DNA from: Plectrocnemia conspersa
Taxonomy: Eukaryota > Arthropoda > Insecta > Trichoptera > Polycentropodidae
Reading direction: 5' to 3'
DNA length: 64,000 nt
NCBI GenBank assembly: GCA_009617715.1
Contig: VTFK01000224.1
Span: 812,501 to 876,500, forward strand
The notes beneath the pieces were generated by a model. That model had not been told where the DNA came from. It made no database searches and was given only the letters and a program-made list of their open reading frames with translations. A program made the translations under genes and the position numbers. Of this stretch, positions 24,706 to 37,444 are shown piece after piece (position 1 is the stretch's first letter; each line of letters begins with the position of its first letter).

Positions 24706-27700
24706 ATGACCATGTTTTATAGGTATACATATTTTTTTGTAAGTGTTAAGCAACACGAATGATTTAAATGTTATAATTAATTTGCACACTAATAATCACA
24801 GTGATCACTCTTACGCTGTGTCTTATCATCCATTAACTTTGTTACACAAGTTTCGTTGCCACCGAGTTCGCTGAACAGGTTTGTCACATTTTCAGGTCAA
24901 TACATTCAAAAATGACTGATAGACAGACAACTGTCGATAATTGCAATTTTTTCTTTCGTTTCATTAAGGAAAAGTTCTGATTTCTAGTGCCCTTTGTGTG
25001 CCAATCACTAGCCCAGTCGCTTTTTACCCGAAATGGGTATAAATCGATCGTTATAGTACATGTCAATTGATTAATTGCACTTATACTGATATTATACACA
25101 TTACCAATAATACTTAGAACATGTAACAAAATGTCCTACATTCGAACGTAATTTCAGCCTTGAATATCATATTAATCGCGACTATTTCAACATAATCTTA
25201 CACAATTGTATCGTAATCATGAGATGTTAGGATTCAATTTGGATTATAGAAAGGCTTTATGTTGTTAAATATTACGAAGGATATTCGTAGTAAAGTAAAG
25301 CATTATTTATGTTTTAATGCATCTGGCGATCTTCAAGTGAGACTCGCGCCTGTTTCGGCACCCAACACGCGCAGTTTCCGATAGCCATTTTTAATTAATT
25401 ATTTCCTCAGTGACAACTCTTTTTCTACAAAAGAATAATTATAAATTAAGCCAATTCCTAAAATCCATGCTCTTGAAGATTCAAGAGCGATTAATTGTTA
25501 TATATAAATATAATAAAACATCTGATGTTTAATTTTTCTAAGTTGTAAGTATAGTTTAAAATTTTCAAATATAACTTGGTTGGACAGATTAATCAAGTTA
25601 TCAATACTAATTTAATATTACAGAGAATCGATCTGATATAAAGTAGTTGTAAAAAGAATAGATGCTTAAAAAGAGTTTGTAGCTAGAATACTTTTTATAA
25701 CACATACAAAATAAAATTATACAACTTATTTAAGAAATACTACAATATAAAAATATAAAAGTGAATTTACAGATTTTTGTGATACGTTTTGAAAAAAACG
25801 TATCACAAAATCTGATACGTTTTTTTAAATAACTAATGTGTAATAAAACAGCTTATATGTATACAACATTGTACAGTTTACATTTTTAATGTGTTATATT
25901 GCTATGGATAAATTAATAATGTAGTGCAACAACGATAACATAAAAAGGAACATATTATACTATTAAATATTTATAAGATATATAACCTCAACCGCTAAAA
26001 AAATATTCAGTTTCTGAAGAAAAGATTGCATTTAATCGATTATTTTGTAGCGTAGTTGTAAGCATATATACACAAATATAATTAAGTTTTTGTTAGCTTT
26101 CTAAAGGAAACTATTTTATCTTTTGCACTGACTCAGTGTGTGCTATTGAAACACTAGTACCACCACGTGTAAAGCAACATCCACATATTCCCCTACGCTA
26201 AGGTTCGCAATTAAAAATTGCAAGGGGGAAGTACTGTGGGGGGCCGATTTACGTGACCACAAACTAGGCGGCACTCTCTGATGGCTACGACGAGAGCGCG
26301 ACGGCCGGCGGGCCTTCGTCCACCGACTATCCATATTATTTGTAATAGCAATGTAACTATCATTCATGACATTCAATAAATTACTTCTGCAGCGTATAAT
26401 TCCCACCAGTTACGATCCGTTCGCTTTACAGTTTTTTAATGAACAATTAATGCCATACTCATATGCAAATATATAATATGGAAAAAATAATGCGACCTAA
26501 TTCTAGTTTTTTATAAAAATGACTAATATAACATAGACCATTTTATAATAACTTAGTAAAAAATGCATATCTCAAACATGAAGAAGCAAATTACTGTACA
26601 AATAGTAATAAAACATTTTAAGAATATTTTACAATATACTTATATAATGTAAAATTATTCGTCTAAACACATATATTATAATATTACTACGTTACGATAC
26701 GGTAATTACATATATTGTCTATTACCGATATTTAATTAGTTTGCGTTTTGATCATTAATTAATACATAAATGTATGTATCATATATTATATATATGTATA
26801 CTAGATTTCCAATGAAATATTAGTTGTCAAGTTGGCGTCAATACAAAATTAATTTTCACGATATACTAATTCCCGAGATTCCCCATAGACTAAATCATTA
26901 TTTCATTACACATACGTATTTATAGTTACTTTGACAATTTAATAAAATTGTCGCGAGTTGTGTAATGGAGAATAAATAGGACAACTTATTTGACTATTGG
27001 CACCGATACTAGTACATTTTTACAATATTGGCATTCGGGAAAGAGGCGGAGTCGTAGTCCGGGAACTAATTCAGCAATTTATGGTTCTGTTCCCGATAAA
27101 TTATAAAGTTTTCCCAGTTAGTTTCATAAGCGCGTTGCCGACTGGAATGGCTGGAGGGAGTCGATGCACCGCTCCAGACAGTGGTCGATAACCTTTTGCG
27201 AGCCTTTCAGCGAATCGATCACATATATTGCACACACACCCGGGTGTAATGTGTCTCCGTCGTGTTCGCCGAGGCGAGACACGATTTTTCATATTAGGAA
27301 ATATTGAAAATGTACACTGGCATTGAGACAAAATATTATGAATATATATTAAATTATTTCATACGAGTGCATTCGACATTATACCAAGTTTGAGCTTCTC
27401 TGAAACCATAGAAAATCCCAAAGATACGAGTGAATATCGCAATGCATAGAGATATAATTTGGTTTCTTTTTAGAGCTTACAGAGTATAAAACTAATCTTA
27501 TCAATAAATGTATACATACAAGTAAATCAGAATATATTTAAATTTCAGTTTATACGAGTATATAAAAAAAGATAAATTCTTCAATTTCAGTCATTTAAAT
27601 AAAATTAAAGCAAAAAAATTACGTTTAAGTAATGCGTGTTTTAAACTTGTTATTGTGGTAAAATGCCTTATAGACTCAAAATATAACTATCTATACTGAT

Positions 27701-30396
27701 AATAATCATGTAAACAGCTTACCTCAATTTCCTGTGTTTTATCGACAGTTTAAAAAAAAAACTATTAATGCAAATTATTATCTGTATAAAGATAAATTAT
27801 GTAAAATAATAATAAGCTATTATAATGTCATCTACTATTTTAAATAATAATTAAAGCGTTTTATTTAATGCGAATTATAAAGTGTTTCTTATGATTATAT
27901 TATACTATGTACTAATGTTTAAATAATGATTTTAGTAAATTATAAAAATATATATACATATATTCATCAACTTTTATACTAAATTTCATATTAATACTCC
28001 CATTGGTTTTGGAGCTATTGAATTTTGAGATGATTAAGAGCATTTCGGCCCAATGTGCGCCGCCCTGGCATTATAATTGCAATGGAATTTACTTTTCAAG
28101 TACATTTAAAAAATATTTTGTATACCAAATATCGTGAGTGGACGGATATTACGAGAATGCAAAAAATATACATATAGCATAAACAAAGCTAAAACACTGA
28201 TTCTGACATTTGGCTACTACAACCAATTAGAAACGGAGTATGACAGTTACTCGCTCGACGATTTATTTTTGCTGGTATGGAAATATAATTATTTCTTTGT
28301 ATAATTTATACAGTGATCATAAAATGTCACCGGTAAAATCATTCATTCGCGAAGCAAAGATTCTGATTTTAAATCGCAGATGACCAAAATTTATTATATT
28401 AATTAATGATTCACGCAAGAAGCAAGCCACTGATATAATCATTTTATTGATGTAATTCTGTGTTGCGCGAAAATCACGCAGCAAAAAATGACCCGTCGAT
28501 TAAGTGTTGTCGTCCATTAAATGAATTCTGTTACAGATTTTAGTCTAATATTTTCAAGTCACATGAAAAACCTTTCCCTTATTAAAATATTGTCTATTCT
28601 ATAGTTAAATAAATATATTTCATTAAATTAAAAAAATGCAATATAGTTTAGGCTTTTCTTTTGGTGTTATGTTTACTTAATTATTAAAGCCTCCGTTTTT
28701 TTTTTGTTTATATTGTGTAAGAATACACGCAATATTTGTGTATAACAGGTGGCATGATGCAACAAACAGACACGAAAATATTAATCAAGTGAGTAGAAAT
28801 TCTTTCCTGTGATTTCTCGAATCCCAGAAAATGTAAAAATCTATCAAGCATTTTAATAAATATATACACAAAACACACGTTAAGACGCTGAGACCTTGCG
28901 ATGCTGTCTGCAGAAGTAATTATTAACTTTATAATGAAAACATTAAATATAATATATGTAACTTTATAAAAAGAGCTAATAATAAAAATAAAGAAAGTAA
29001 CTTGAAACTACTATTAACTTATTTCCAAAAAAAGAAGATAACAAAACAAATGGATTATGCACACTGAATTTTACGGAAAGGATATTAGTAACTTGAAATT
29101 TAAGTGGATTTCGCTTTTATTAATAGATATTCATATTTTTAGAATACATATATTGAATCATGGGTATTCCAAAAAGTGTCGAAAATAAGTATATTGCAAT
29201 GAAAAGATATGGGGCGACTGTATAAAAATAATTAATATCAAGCAATGATGAGTCATAGAAAAGGCTGTAAACGCATTTTTGAAGAATGAGAATACTACAA
29301 CAAATCTGACAGTCAGATACATTTTGAAAGGCATGTAGAAGTTTATAGAAATTTGACATGTATTTCGAACGTATACATTAGGATAAAACTAATATAAATA
29401 TTTATAATATAAATGCAATGTAGTAAATGTTTATAACAATATTCCAATTACGTCCATATGCTGTATAGCGAGTGTGCAGCAGATGAATCACGTTTGGTTC
29501 TTGACCCCGAGGTGTGCCCATAAATCAAAACGTCGACAGGAAATTGTTACGTTAAAATGAACATATCAAAAACTGACTCGGCAAATTTATTATTATAATA
29601 TAAATATGGTAAATTGTATTACCATTTTTTAAGAAACGTAATTTCGGGAAAATCTTAAATCCACAATTTTATTACTGCACTCGATCATGTCTTATCCAGA
29701 TCGCTACGTTTCGAATATATCCATTTGTTTCGTGTGTGTATGTGTGTGTAAAAGATTTTCTTCCAAACGTATGTGTGTATGCTTCTCTCGTATATGCCGT
29801 TGAGGGAGAATATGGAAACTTTTAAAGTATCATTTTTCAATATCGCATTGAACGTATCTCATTTTTCATGTGAAAGGAAATCATTTAAGATGAAAAAGAA
29901 ATGAAAAATTGATGACGGTATAATATGAACGTAAGTGTATGTGGTATGTGTGCACGTATCACATATTGTACAGTAGCTATTCATCATATTAGGGTCAATC
30001 GCATTTTACACAATTTTTAACTAAACTATCAATATGCTTTAATTATTTGCAACATTTAAAAAAAATGTCAACCAAATTTTTGATTAAGCTATGTTATGGT
30101 TTGAGAGATCTTATGATTGCATTTTATTTAAATTCTCTTTTATCTCTTTCAAAACTATTTTAATTATATACTCGTATTTATAGCAGACATGTCAAACACC
30201 CACTCAACGAGAGATATTTGTGGGAGTCCTATGGATAGCGGTTTTTACGATTCGATAAGGAATTTGAAGTACTTCGACTCGTATGCATCTAATATTGGTA
30301 TATATTATTGCACTATTATATATGTTTTATTGATCGCCAGTGTTGCATAAAACAAAGGATATAAAAATAAAATTGTGGCTTATATTCATTTACATA
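24706..30396. other. Long stretch without a recognised gene
   Basis: Mostly AT-rich. Less AT-rich patches occur at 25310-25400, 26140-26400 (locally GC-rich, with cggccggcgggcc), 27030-27280 and 28230-28520. None holds a frame with a recognisable domain. The patch at 28380-28520 contains repeated ATTAAT/TTAATTAAT homeodomain-type cores next to GC-richer words and could be regulatory. A (TG)n-like stretch lies near 29732-29750. The frames at 26143-26406 and 27101-27331 may be coding relics or chance, and I cannot assign them. Confidence 0.4.
25775..25810. repeat. Perfect 16-bp hairpin with a nearby third copy of the arm
   Basis: TTTTGTGATACGTTTT and AAAACGTATCACAAAA are exact reverse complements separated by four bases. 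A further ctgatacgtttttt follows at 25812. There is no stem extension and no coding role is visible. It may be the remnant of a small foldback element. Confidence 0.75.
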
Positions 30397-31355
30397 TTAA
30401 CCCTTTGCGCTCGTAAGTCGACTATGTGTCGACATCGTATTTCAAGCGTTGTACTCGAACGTCGACAATATGTCGACAAAACTTTGAATGCATTTATTGG
30501 CTTTGTGTTCAAGCAAATTTTGAAAATTTAAATTTATTAATAGTAAAAAGACTTCTGTTAAACACATTTCAGTAATATTGAATTTTTAACTTATGCAAAT
30601 AACTCAATAAATTTAAATTTACAAGTGTAAGTTTATTGTAAAATTTTTCATCGGAACATGGTCAAAGCGCGCTGTTAGGACGGCATCGCTAGACTTGTTG
30701 AATTTAGGTTGTCAATTATTGCCTTACAACTGATTTTTTCCTTCTAAGGGCATCTATATTTTTATGATATGGGATGAAACGGGATCATATGCTCTAATTG
30801 TGCATAATTATTACTTTATATTGTGTGTCTGTTATGAAATAAAAATAAAATTTTTTAAGACGGAAAAAAAGAGCGAGATGCCGTTATGCTAGCAGAGCTC
30901 GCTTACTCGCTCGCACTAATAAAATGAGCGATTGACAACTATCGACCTGGGTACTCAACTCAAACGATAATATTAGTCTCGACACATTTAATATATTTTC
31001 GAGCTAGTAAATAGCTAAATTATGTAAAACAGAATTAGTAATCTGTGTTTTAATTATTTATAAATACATATATTGATTTTCTTTTAAAAAAATTATCCAT
31101 ATAATTACGAATGACGATATAATATTGAATTTTTAAGGACGTGACGATGAATTCGATATTAACCGTGATATTATTACTGTGACAGTAATAGTATGCGTTT
31201 ATGCTAAGACTATTTTTACCAATTTTAAATCTGGTACAAGTATTTAAAGTTTCAAGTTTTAGGATAATCTTTTAATGTAAAAATTTTTTATGATCAATTT
31301 ATTTATATTTTTAGAACTGTTTTAATAAATTCAAAACTTAAAAATTCAAAAATAA

Positions 31356-31851
31356 AGCCACGAGGCCAAACTACGCTGGTTCGCTCTAGGTGTAAAAACG
31401 CCTGCCAATCCAAAACAGATCCCCACAAAAAAAAACAATGTAATATTTATCATTTCTGCCTCAAATGGGCAAATACATACGAAAAACTTGTAGAATATTT
31501 GTCTAAATATAAAATTTGATCATTTTCACAAAATATAATAAAACTTTACCAGCCCCACCTATTTGTTTTATGTACGAAAAAATTGGGTGGGGCCTGGTCC
31601 CAATTGCATTTATATTATCACCACAGCTGATATTTTTGAGCGCCATTTCGAAATTTGTTAATATGTGGGGCACCTATGCATGCCATATTTTTTAAAAATA
31701 TTATGGTTCAAATAATTGATTTACAGCCTTAAATTATACTAAAAAAGCCATTTTATTAGGCTCAAATGCTTACGCCACCTTTAAATGTCTAATGAGTACT
31801 GGCGATTTTCTTGATGACACCTATAGAAGTCATCCGCGGTGAAAGGGTTTA
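31356..31851 (+). pseudogene. Possible piggyBac transposase C-terminus with its 3' end
   Basis: A frame of about 54 codons starting near 31356 reads KPRGQTTLVRSRCKNACQSK and continues with further Cys residues (C-x3-C-x11-C-x5-C) to a stop near 31520. A cysteine-rich zinc-finger tail ending the protein is typical of piggyBac transposases, and the residues before it resemble that tail in general style. About 330 bp downstream, gtcatccgcggtgaaagggtttaa could be the element's 3' terminal repeat at a TTAA. The DDD catalytic domain is absent. The identification is tentative because no catalytic motif remains. Confidence 0.35.
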
Positions 31852-32029
31852 AAGTCTTGTAAAACATATTTTTTTCAGTGAGTTTTAGGATTGTATTACA
31901 CTTATATAAATTTATCCATATTTAACACTCTAAAGGTGGATGACTCAAATATGCGTCATTGAAAAACTATTGGTAAAAGTCGTTTATGCACAACATAATC
32001 AACACTTAAAATTTAAAACACAGTTTGTA

Positions 32030-32216
32030 AATTAGTGATATCTATTATATATTAACTATAATTACAGCTTACAATCAATAGATGTCGCTTAGCAGTTAGG
32101 GCTTAATTTTAATAATAGCGCATTCTTAATATTAAAATGTTTAGTTTGCTGCGGGGACCTGAACCGATAGTCTCTAGGATATCAGTTCAACGCCTTAAGG
32201 ACTACGACATTCCGGT
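32030..32216 (-). mobile_element. tRNA-derived SINE, copy 3 (diverged and short)
   Basis: On the minus strand the head starts near 32216 with CCGGAATGTCGTAGTCC (A-box region) and has CGGTTCAGGTCCCCGC (B-box region) near 32153-32168. It is followed by the body block gatgtcgcttagcagttagggc near 32080-32102, equivalent to tgtcactgcagctggggc in copies 1 and 2. The rest of the body is missing. It lies inside the piggyBac-type nest. Confidence 0.6.
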
Positions 32217-32337
32217 TATACGAGACAATCTAAATATAAAGTTGTAAAATCGCCATGACGCGCTTTGAATGTCTCTCTGTAAAACATATGACTGAAGAAT
32301 ATAGACAAGGTTATTTTGCTCGTGTAACACCATAGAC

Positions 32338-32693
32338 CAGGGGTCGGCAAACCTTTTTTGTGAAGGACCAGATTGTAAATATTTTAAGCTCAGCGGGCCA
32401 GGAAGCAAAATTAAAATGAGCTTTATCATTTCTCTCAAATATTCAAATGTATTGCAAAAGGCGTTACGTGGGCACTGAAGATGCTTTCAAATTTAAAGTG
32501 CATAACGTCACGGTGAAATACAAAGCAATAGGAGCACCTTATAATGTGATACCTAGCTAGCTCCTTAACTCGACGGTTGGCCGCTCTATTATAGCACATA
32601 CTTTGATTTTTTTATAAGTCAAATCTAACAATTACTTGCAGCCCGGATTAAAATAAGCAGAGGGCTGGATTTGGCATAATTTTATGACCTCTG
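32338..32693. mobile_element. hAT-superfamily MITE, 356 bp, with perfect 8-bp target duplications
   Basis: The element begins CAGGGGTCGGCAAAC and ends ...GACCTCTG (CAGAGGTC in reverse complement). It is flanked on both sides by the same octamer, CCATAGAC (32330-32337 and 32694-32701), the signature of hAT insertion. The interior has GGACCAGATTGTAAATATTTTAAGC and GGGCCAGGAAG, the style of non-autonomous hAT elements with CAGGGGTCGGCAAAC ends known from both vertebrates and arthropods. No coding capacity remains. Confidence 0.85.
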
Positions 32694-32787
32694 CCATAGA
32701 CAGTGAATATATTAAAAAAATATCTAATTTAATTTGGCCTTCTTTTTTCGTATTTTTAAATATTCCTATCCTAAGTGCATGTAAACG

Positions 32788-33441
32788 CAGGACAAATACC
32801 CCCTGGATAGATATATCTCCCATCAAAACTCCCTGGACATTAACCCCTGTACAAATAATCCCCTGTGCAAATAACCCCTTGACAAATAGCCCCTGAAAAT
32901 TAACCCCGTGTAAATAACCCCTGACGATTAACCCCGCCACGTATAGAGATAAGTATTTTTATATAAGTTGTTATTATTTATAATAAATGGTCATTATTTT
33001 AATAAAATAATGTTTAATACGAATAATCAGTATCAATAATAATTTATTTCATTCAGCAAAATACAGAATTTTTAAATATCAATAAAACTAACACATTTAC
33101 GAAGAAAATATACGTATTGTATATTTTGTACCGGTGACCGGTGCAAGCAAAATTGTTATAAAGAGTATTAAAAAAAAATATTAGGCTAGATACATATGTA
33201 TGTATAATACAGCTAAACTTTGGTAATGGCGTCAGTATATGTTTTATTAAGTATAATAGAGCGTCACGAGACGTGTTAAGTAATATCTGTATTATCTTTA
33301 TACGTGGCGGGGTTAATTGTCAGGGATTATTTGCATGGTGGGTTAATTGTCAGGGGTTATTAATGGGGGGGTCATTGTCCAGAGGGGTTTTGACGGGGGG
33401 GTTATTGTCAAGGGGTATATTTCCAGGCGGTTAGTGTCCTA
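32788..33441. mobile_element. Foldback element whose arms are arrays of a short C-rich/G-rich motif
   Basis: The left arm (32788-32952) and right arm (about 33293-33441) are long imperfect inverted repeats, each built from eight or nine direct repeats of a degenerate 14-18 base unit of the type gacaattaacccctg (ggggttaattgtc on the other arm). The inner ends match best: taaccccgccacgtatagagata against tatctttatacgtggcggggtta. About 340 bp of AT-rich DNA separates the arms. Two overlapping frames (32632-32940 minus, 32684-32896 plus) are just this repeat translated, giving a periodic Gly-rich or Pro-rich peptide. No target duplication could be fixed and no transposase is present. The arms are G-rich on one strand and could form secondary structure. 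Confidence 0.75.
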
Positions 33442-34636
33442 GAACCATATTTCCTAATCTAGATTCTCCTTTATATATGGACCTTCGCTTTAATTTATTT
33501 GGAATCTCATTATCGACAACTTAGCGTCAAAAGTGTTAAATTTTGCTTTTAAAAATCATTGGTTATATCGTCAAAATGTATCCTTTTGCTTAAAACATAT
33601 GTGCTGATGTGCATATTGTTTTTGTTTTTTATTTATTGTAAGGTGCATAACAATTTTTTCGTATTAAATGTTTTTTTAAACGTTATTATATGTTGATATA
33701 TGTTTTATTTAACTAACAGTATATTTTTTTATTTTTTATAATACGTTTATTGTAATCTGATTTTCTATAAAGTCTAAAACTTGTTAATGGGAATATATTA
33801 ACTATTTACCAAGAAAAAACAACAATTAAAAAAAAAACTAAAAAAACTAAGGTTTTACTAAGAAAAAAAAAAACAACAAGAAAAAAACTTGTGCTCTTTG
33901 TAATTTTAATCTTGATTAAATTTTATTGTAACCATTATTTTTTTGTATGAACGCAAATTGTTGATCGATGTTATGAGCGCTAAACGCTATAGAACGAGCG
34001 CGATGCGCAAGATAATAAGCGCATTGCGCAAGATAATAAACGATAGGTGCAAAAAAAATACAAACAGTCCAATATTTTAATTATTCAGAATTCATATGAC
34101 ATCTAGCTATTTACAAATTTCTTAATGGTTATAAACCCCTGCCGCTACAGCACTCAGCTGTTTTTTTAAATAATTCATTTATTTGTTTTACCGCGCATTT
34201 GATTGCGATGGACGAAAAATCATCTAAAAACATCATTACATTTACCTTCCTATACTATGTATACCTAATACTATGTCATTTATTTTTGGTGAATAGTAAG
34301 TACAATTCTTCGTGAACACATTTTAATAAATTATTCTTTTCTAAGTTTCATGGTTAACGTTTTACAAATTATTTAAAAAAACAATAAAAAAAAGTTATTT
34401 TTCCGATTAAAGTATTTAAATTATAATATATTTTAAATATTTAATTAATTTTTTTTAACTAAAATACTGACAAACTATCAATCTTTCGCTGTATTAATTT
34501 TAATTTGTAAAAAGATTAATCAAAACATGTTTTATTTCATTTTTACTTCCAAAAATTGAACATAAAAAAAGTCTCGAAATTAAATACGAGCTGGCGCTAC
34601 CCCGACCAAAAAAAAAATACGAGTGCAAAGGGTTAA

Positions 34637-37383
34637 AATGTATTTCGTAAAATATTTTTTATATAGAATCTGGTAAGCAAATTGAAAAATATAATCATTT
34701 ACAAGAATGTAGTGATATAAAATAGTAATTTAAAAAATCTATTTATAGTAGACCCCCCAATAACACGGTAAATTAGGGACGTACAAAGTAGGAAACGTTG
34801 AATTATTGATAAATAAACAATAAACATGATACATTCTTTAAAAAAATAAAATATTTATATTCTATGTAAAATATCCAAAATGTAACTGCCTACGCTTTGA
34901 GAAAATCTACTAAATTTTAATAACATAAAACAAGCCATGAATTTTGCTATTCTTCTGAATGCTTTTAATGTTAATCAAACTAAAATATTATGTAATTCGA
35001 AATCTTCAGCGTGGTTTTTAGAAGAAGAATGAAAATGAAATTTAGAATTTAATTTTCATCGATTTTATCTTTTTCTGCCAATTTTTAAATAAAAGCAATA
35101 CAAAAGTAGCCATACAGAATTTGAGTCAAAACTAAGTGCTTATATAATAAACATTGCCTTATTAGTCCGCATATTTTATTCAGAGAAAAAAATATGTTTA
35201 AATGAGATGCAAAACAATGTACATACAAAACTATTATTTATTATTATTTCAATTGATATATACTAGATCAGAGAATATTGGCAAGTACAAAGCCTGCTTT
35301 TTAATTGATCGTAAGAAGAAAAATCATGGCATCTTGCGTGCTAAAAGCACCATAAACCAAATGTCATTAGTCTGTACTACACAGTGACAAGGGCTAGGTT
35401 ATATGTATTTAGTCTTTGTGTATATCGTATGTAACAAAATAGACCAGCCAAATGAACCATTCCGACTGTTTAGTGCAGCATGTTAGAATGAAAAATGACA
35501 ACGTTACAAAATCGGTTACCAAAACGGTCACCAAATGGAAATAAATAAATCTAGTTTTACCACTAAATTTTTCTAATTGTCCATTGCAGAGAAAAGGGAT
35601 AAGCAAGAAATATCATTATTTCTGCCAATACTTCATTAAGAAGCAATAAGTTTTCCCGAACTCTCAGCAAGTGAAGAAATACAGAAGCAACCGCTTCTCT
35701 CTTCACAATAACTCTGATCCAGCTACGACATCCATAATCCATATCTAATACATTACTGTAGAAGATATCTAGTTCTACCATATCACATGGAATACAACGA
35801 TTACTCTGTCAAGGTAGATTAAGAGCCACATTCATGTTGGTTAGTAGATATAATATATACTAACGAGTATGTGAAATAAAATACATAACATATGTAAATA
35901 TCTTATAATTTTAAATGGATATTTACTTATTGATATATGTTATGTGTGAATGGTAGTGCAATGTTTGTTGAACAAATGTTATATTACACAATACACTGCA
36001 TTTATTTTTTATTATAAAATATACAGAAACATTTACAATGTTTATTCACGAGTTACACTTTCATGTATTTATTTTTCATTTTCGATTTTTTTAGAAAACG
36101 TTCACAATGGAACACGTCGGCGCAGTGTTTGCGTTTCATTTTGTAAAATTTCATATTTAATCGTAGAAGTAAACATTGCAAGGTTTCCCATTGCCATTGT
36201 TCGCGCAAAGGGCTCAGGGGTCTCAACTTTATATATAATATATTAAATTATTTATTAGCGAATAGAGGCAGAAAGAGTATATAATATATTGCATATATCA
36301 TTCTCTTATAACAATATTATATAATATTTAATGTAGCAAATCGTTTTTTTAATATTATTTATAGCTTAATAAATAATAATTCTGACGACTTTAAGCGTCT
36401 TGCGGTATGAGTAAAATAGGTGGCTTATAAGGTTGGGAGTTAAACGATTTTGGGACTTTATTACATTATATGACTCATACGTATGACAGTTTAAGCATTA
36501 TTATTAGCTTTTTTTGATATCGATATGGAATTTAAAGTAACTAAAAAGGGCCTCGTTGGCATTTTGCTAAGGTGACTTTCGTGACGGTTAAAATAATCTT
36601 TCTCGATATAATTAATGAAAACGGTCATTACCGGCAGTTAATATTGATCGAAAAGACATTAAGGCTACATCGATTTTAATTTTAACAAATATAATAATAT
36701 TTAATGCGTATTTTATATCGATAATTTAATATTCTGTAATAAATTTTATAAAGTAAACCAATATATTTTATTATTTAATTATACGTTTGTACTAGAAAAA
36801 CCAGCTCTGTTTTAAACGTATTTTTATTTTATAGCAGACATTGATCAATAAAATGAAAGCTAAATTTTAGTAAAGTACTTGTGATAATATAATTAGATTG
36901 AAATGAAACAATACTCCAACCAAAATCACGATAAGCTTTGTTAATGTATTATTTTGTAGTAGAACTTTATATTTTGTTCTACTATCGAGCCCATCACTAA
37001 CACAATACTGTCCTTGAATAGCAATATTATATTACACACAGAGCAGATATTGTTATACATATTTGTATTTATATAAAATAAATGTATGTTCCCTACGAAA
37101 TGTCTTGTGTTTTGACAAGACAATGGTAGGACAGCGGCCGTGAGAATGAATTAACGAGGGAACAGGTTTTCGACTTTCTAAAACACAGTTGTGTGTATAT
37201 AAAATACACTTAGCTATATTATTATTGTCAATTTGTACGGAGATGAAAGTTGTCTAATAACAACAACAACAAAACATAAAACTACGATAGGGCATGATGA
37301 AAATTTTTACGCTAAAATGGTAATAACGACATTTTGATAAGTGCATAACTGCGACGAATCCAATTTAAGTTTTCCAATTAAAA
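34637..37383. other. No confident gene; possible transposase relic at 35563-35781
   Basis: AT-rich. A minus-strand frame at 35563-35781 (72 codons) contains SWIRVIVKREAVASVFLHLL, which loosely resembles the W-V-x-P...R...G-x-F...L region at the start of Harbinger-type nucleases, but no catalytic motif follows. I consider this weak. The patch 36380-36670 is less AT-rich, non-coding and without a repeat signature. Confidence 0.3.
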
Positions 37384-37389
37384 ACTTAC

Positions 37390-37444
37390 TTGCTCCTTTC
37401 GCTCTCGGGTTGGGAACGGAACGGTGCAGACAGACACTCACCTG
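37390..37444 (-). other. Candidate recursive splice site with a 52-nt downstream exon (minus strand)
   Basis: On the minus strand TTTTATTATTATTTCAG (3' splice signal ending at 37442) is directly followed by GTGAGT, a strong 5' splice signal. 52 bases further comes a second donor, CAAGTAAGT (GTAAGT at 37389-37384). This juxtaposed acceptor-donor followed by a nearby second donor is the layout of recursive splice sites in long insect introns. The 52-base segment is far richer in G and C than its surroundings and is open in two frames. An ordinary short exon is the alternative reading. No flanking exon was identified. Confidence 0.4.

Larger units (their letters stand above)
30401..34632. mobile_element. 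piggyBac-type element or nest, TTAA-flanked, 4.2 kb
   Basis: The left end CCCTTTGCGCTCGTA follows a TTAA (30397-30400). The right end, in reverse complement, reads CCCTTTGCACTCGTA and is followed by TTAA (34633-34636), so 14 of 15 terminal bases match and the target duplication is the TTAA that piggyBac elements require. Near the left end the motif gtcgac occurs repeatedly (about 30418, 30430, 30462, 30474), like subterminal repeats. The interior is a patchwork: a possible transposase C-terminus, a SINE, a hAT MITE and a foldback element. Another TTAA-adjacent end (gaaagggtttaa, about 31840-31851) suggests a second, partial piggyBac-like element inside, so this is a nest rather than one intact transposon. 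Confidence 0.65.

Noticed and set aside
32632..32940. 102-codon minus-strand frame with a periodic Gly-rich peptide
   Set aside because: The periodicity comes from the short DNA repeat forming the arm of the foldback element. The complementary frame on the other strand is equally open.
32788..33441. Telomere-like repeats
   Set aside because: The G-rich units (ggggttaattgtc type) are longer and more degenerate than TTAGG and occur as inverted arrays, which fits a foldback element better.
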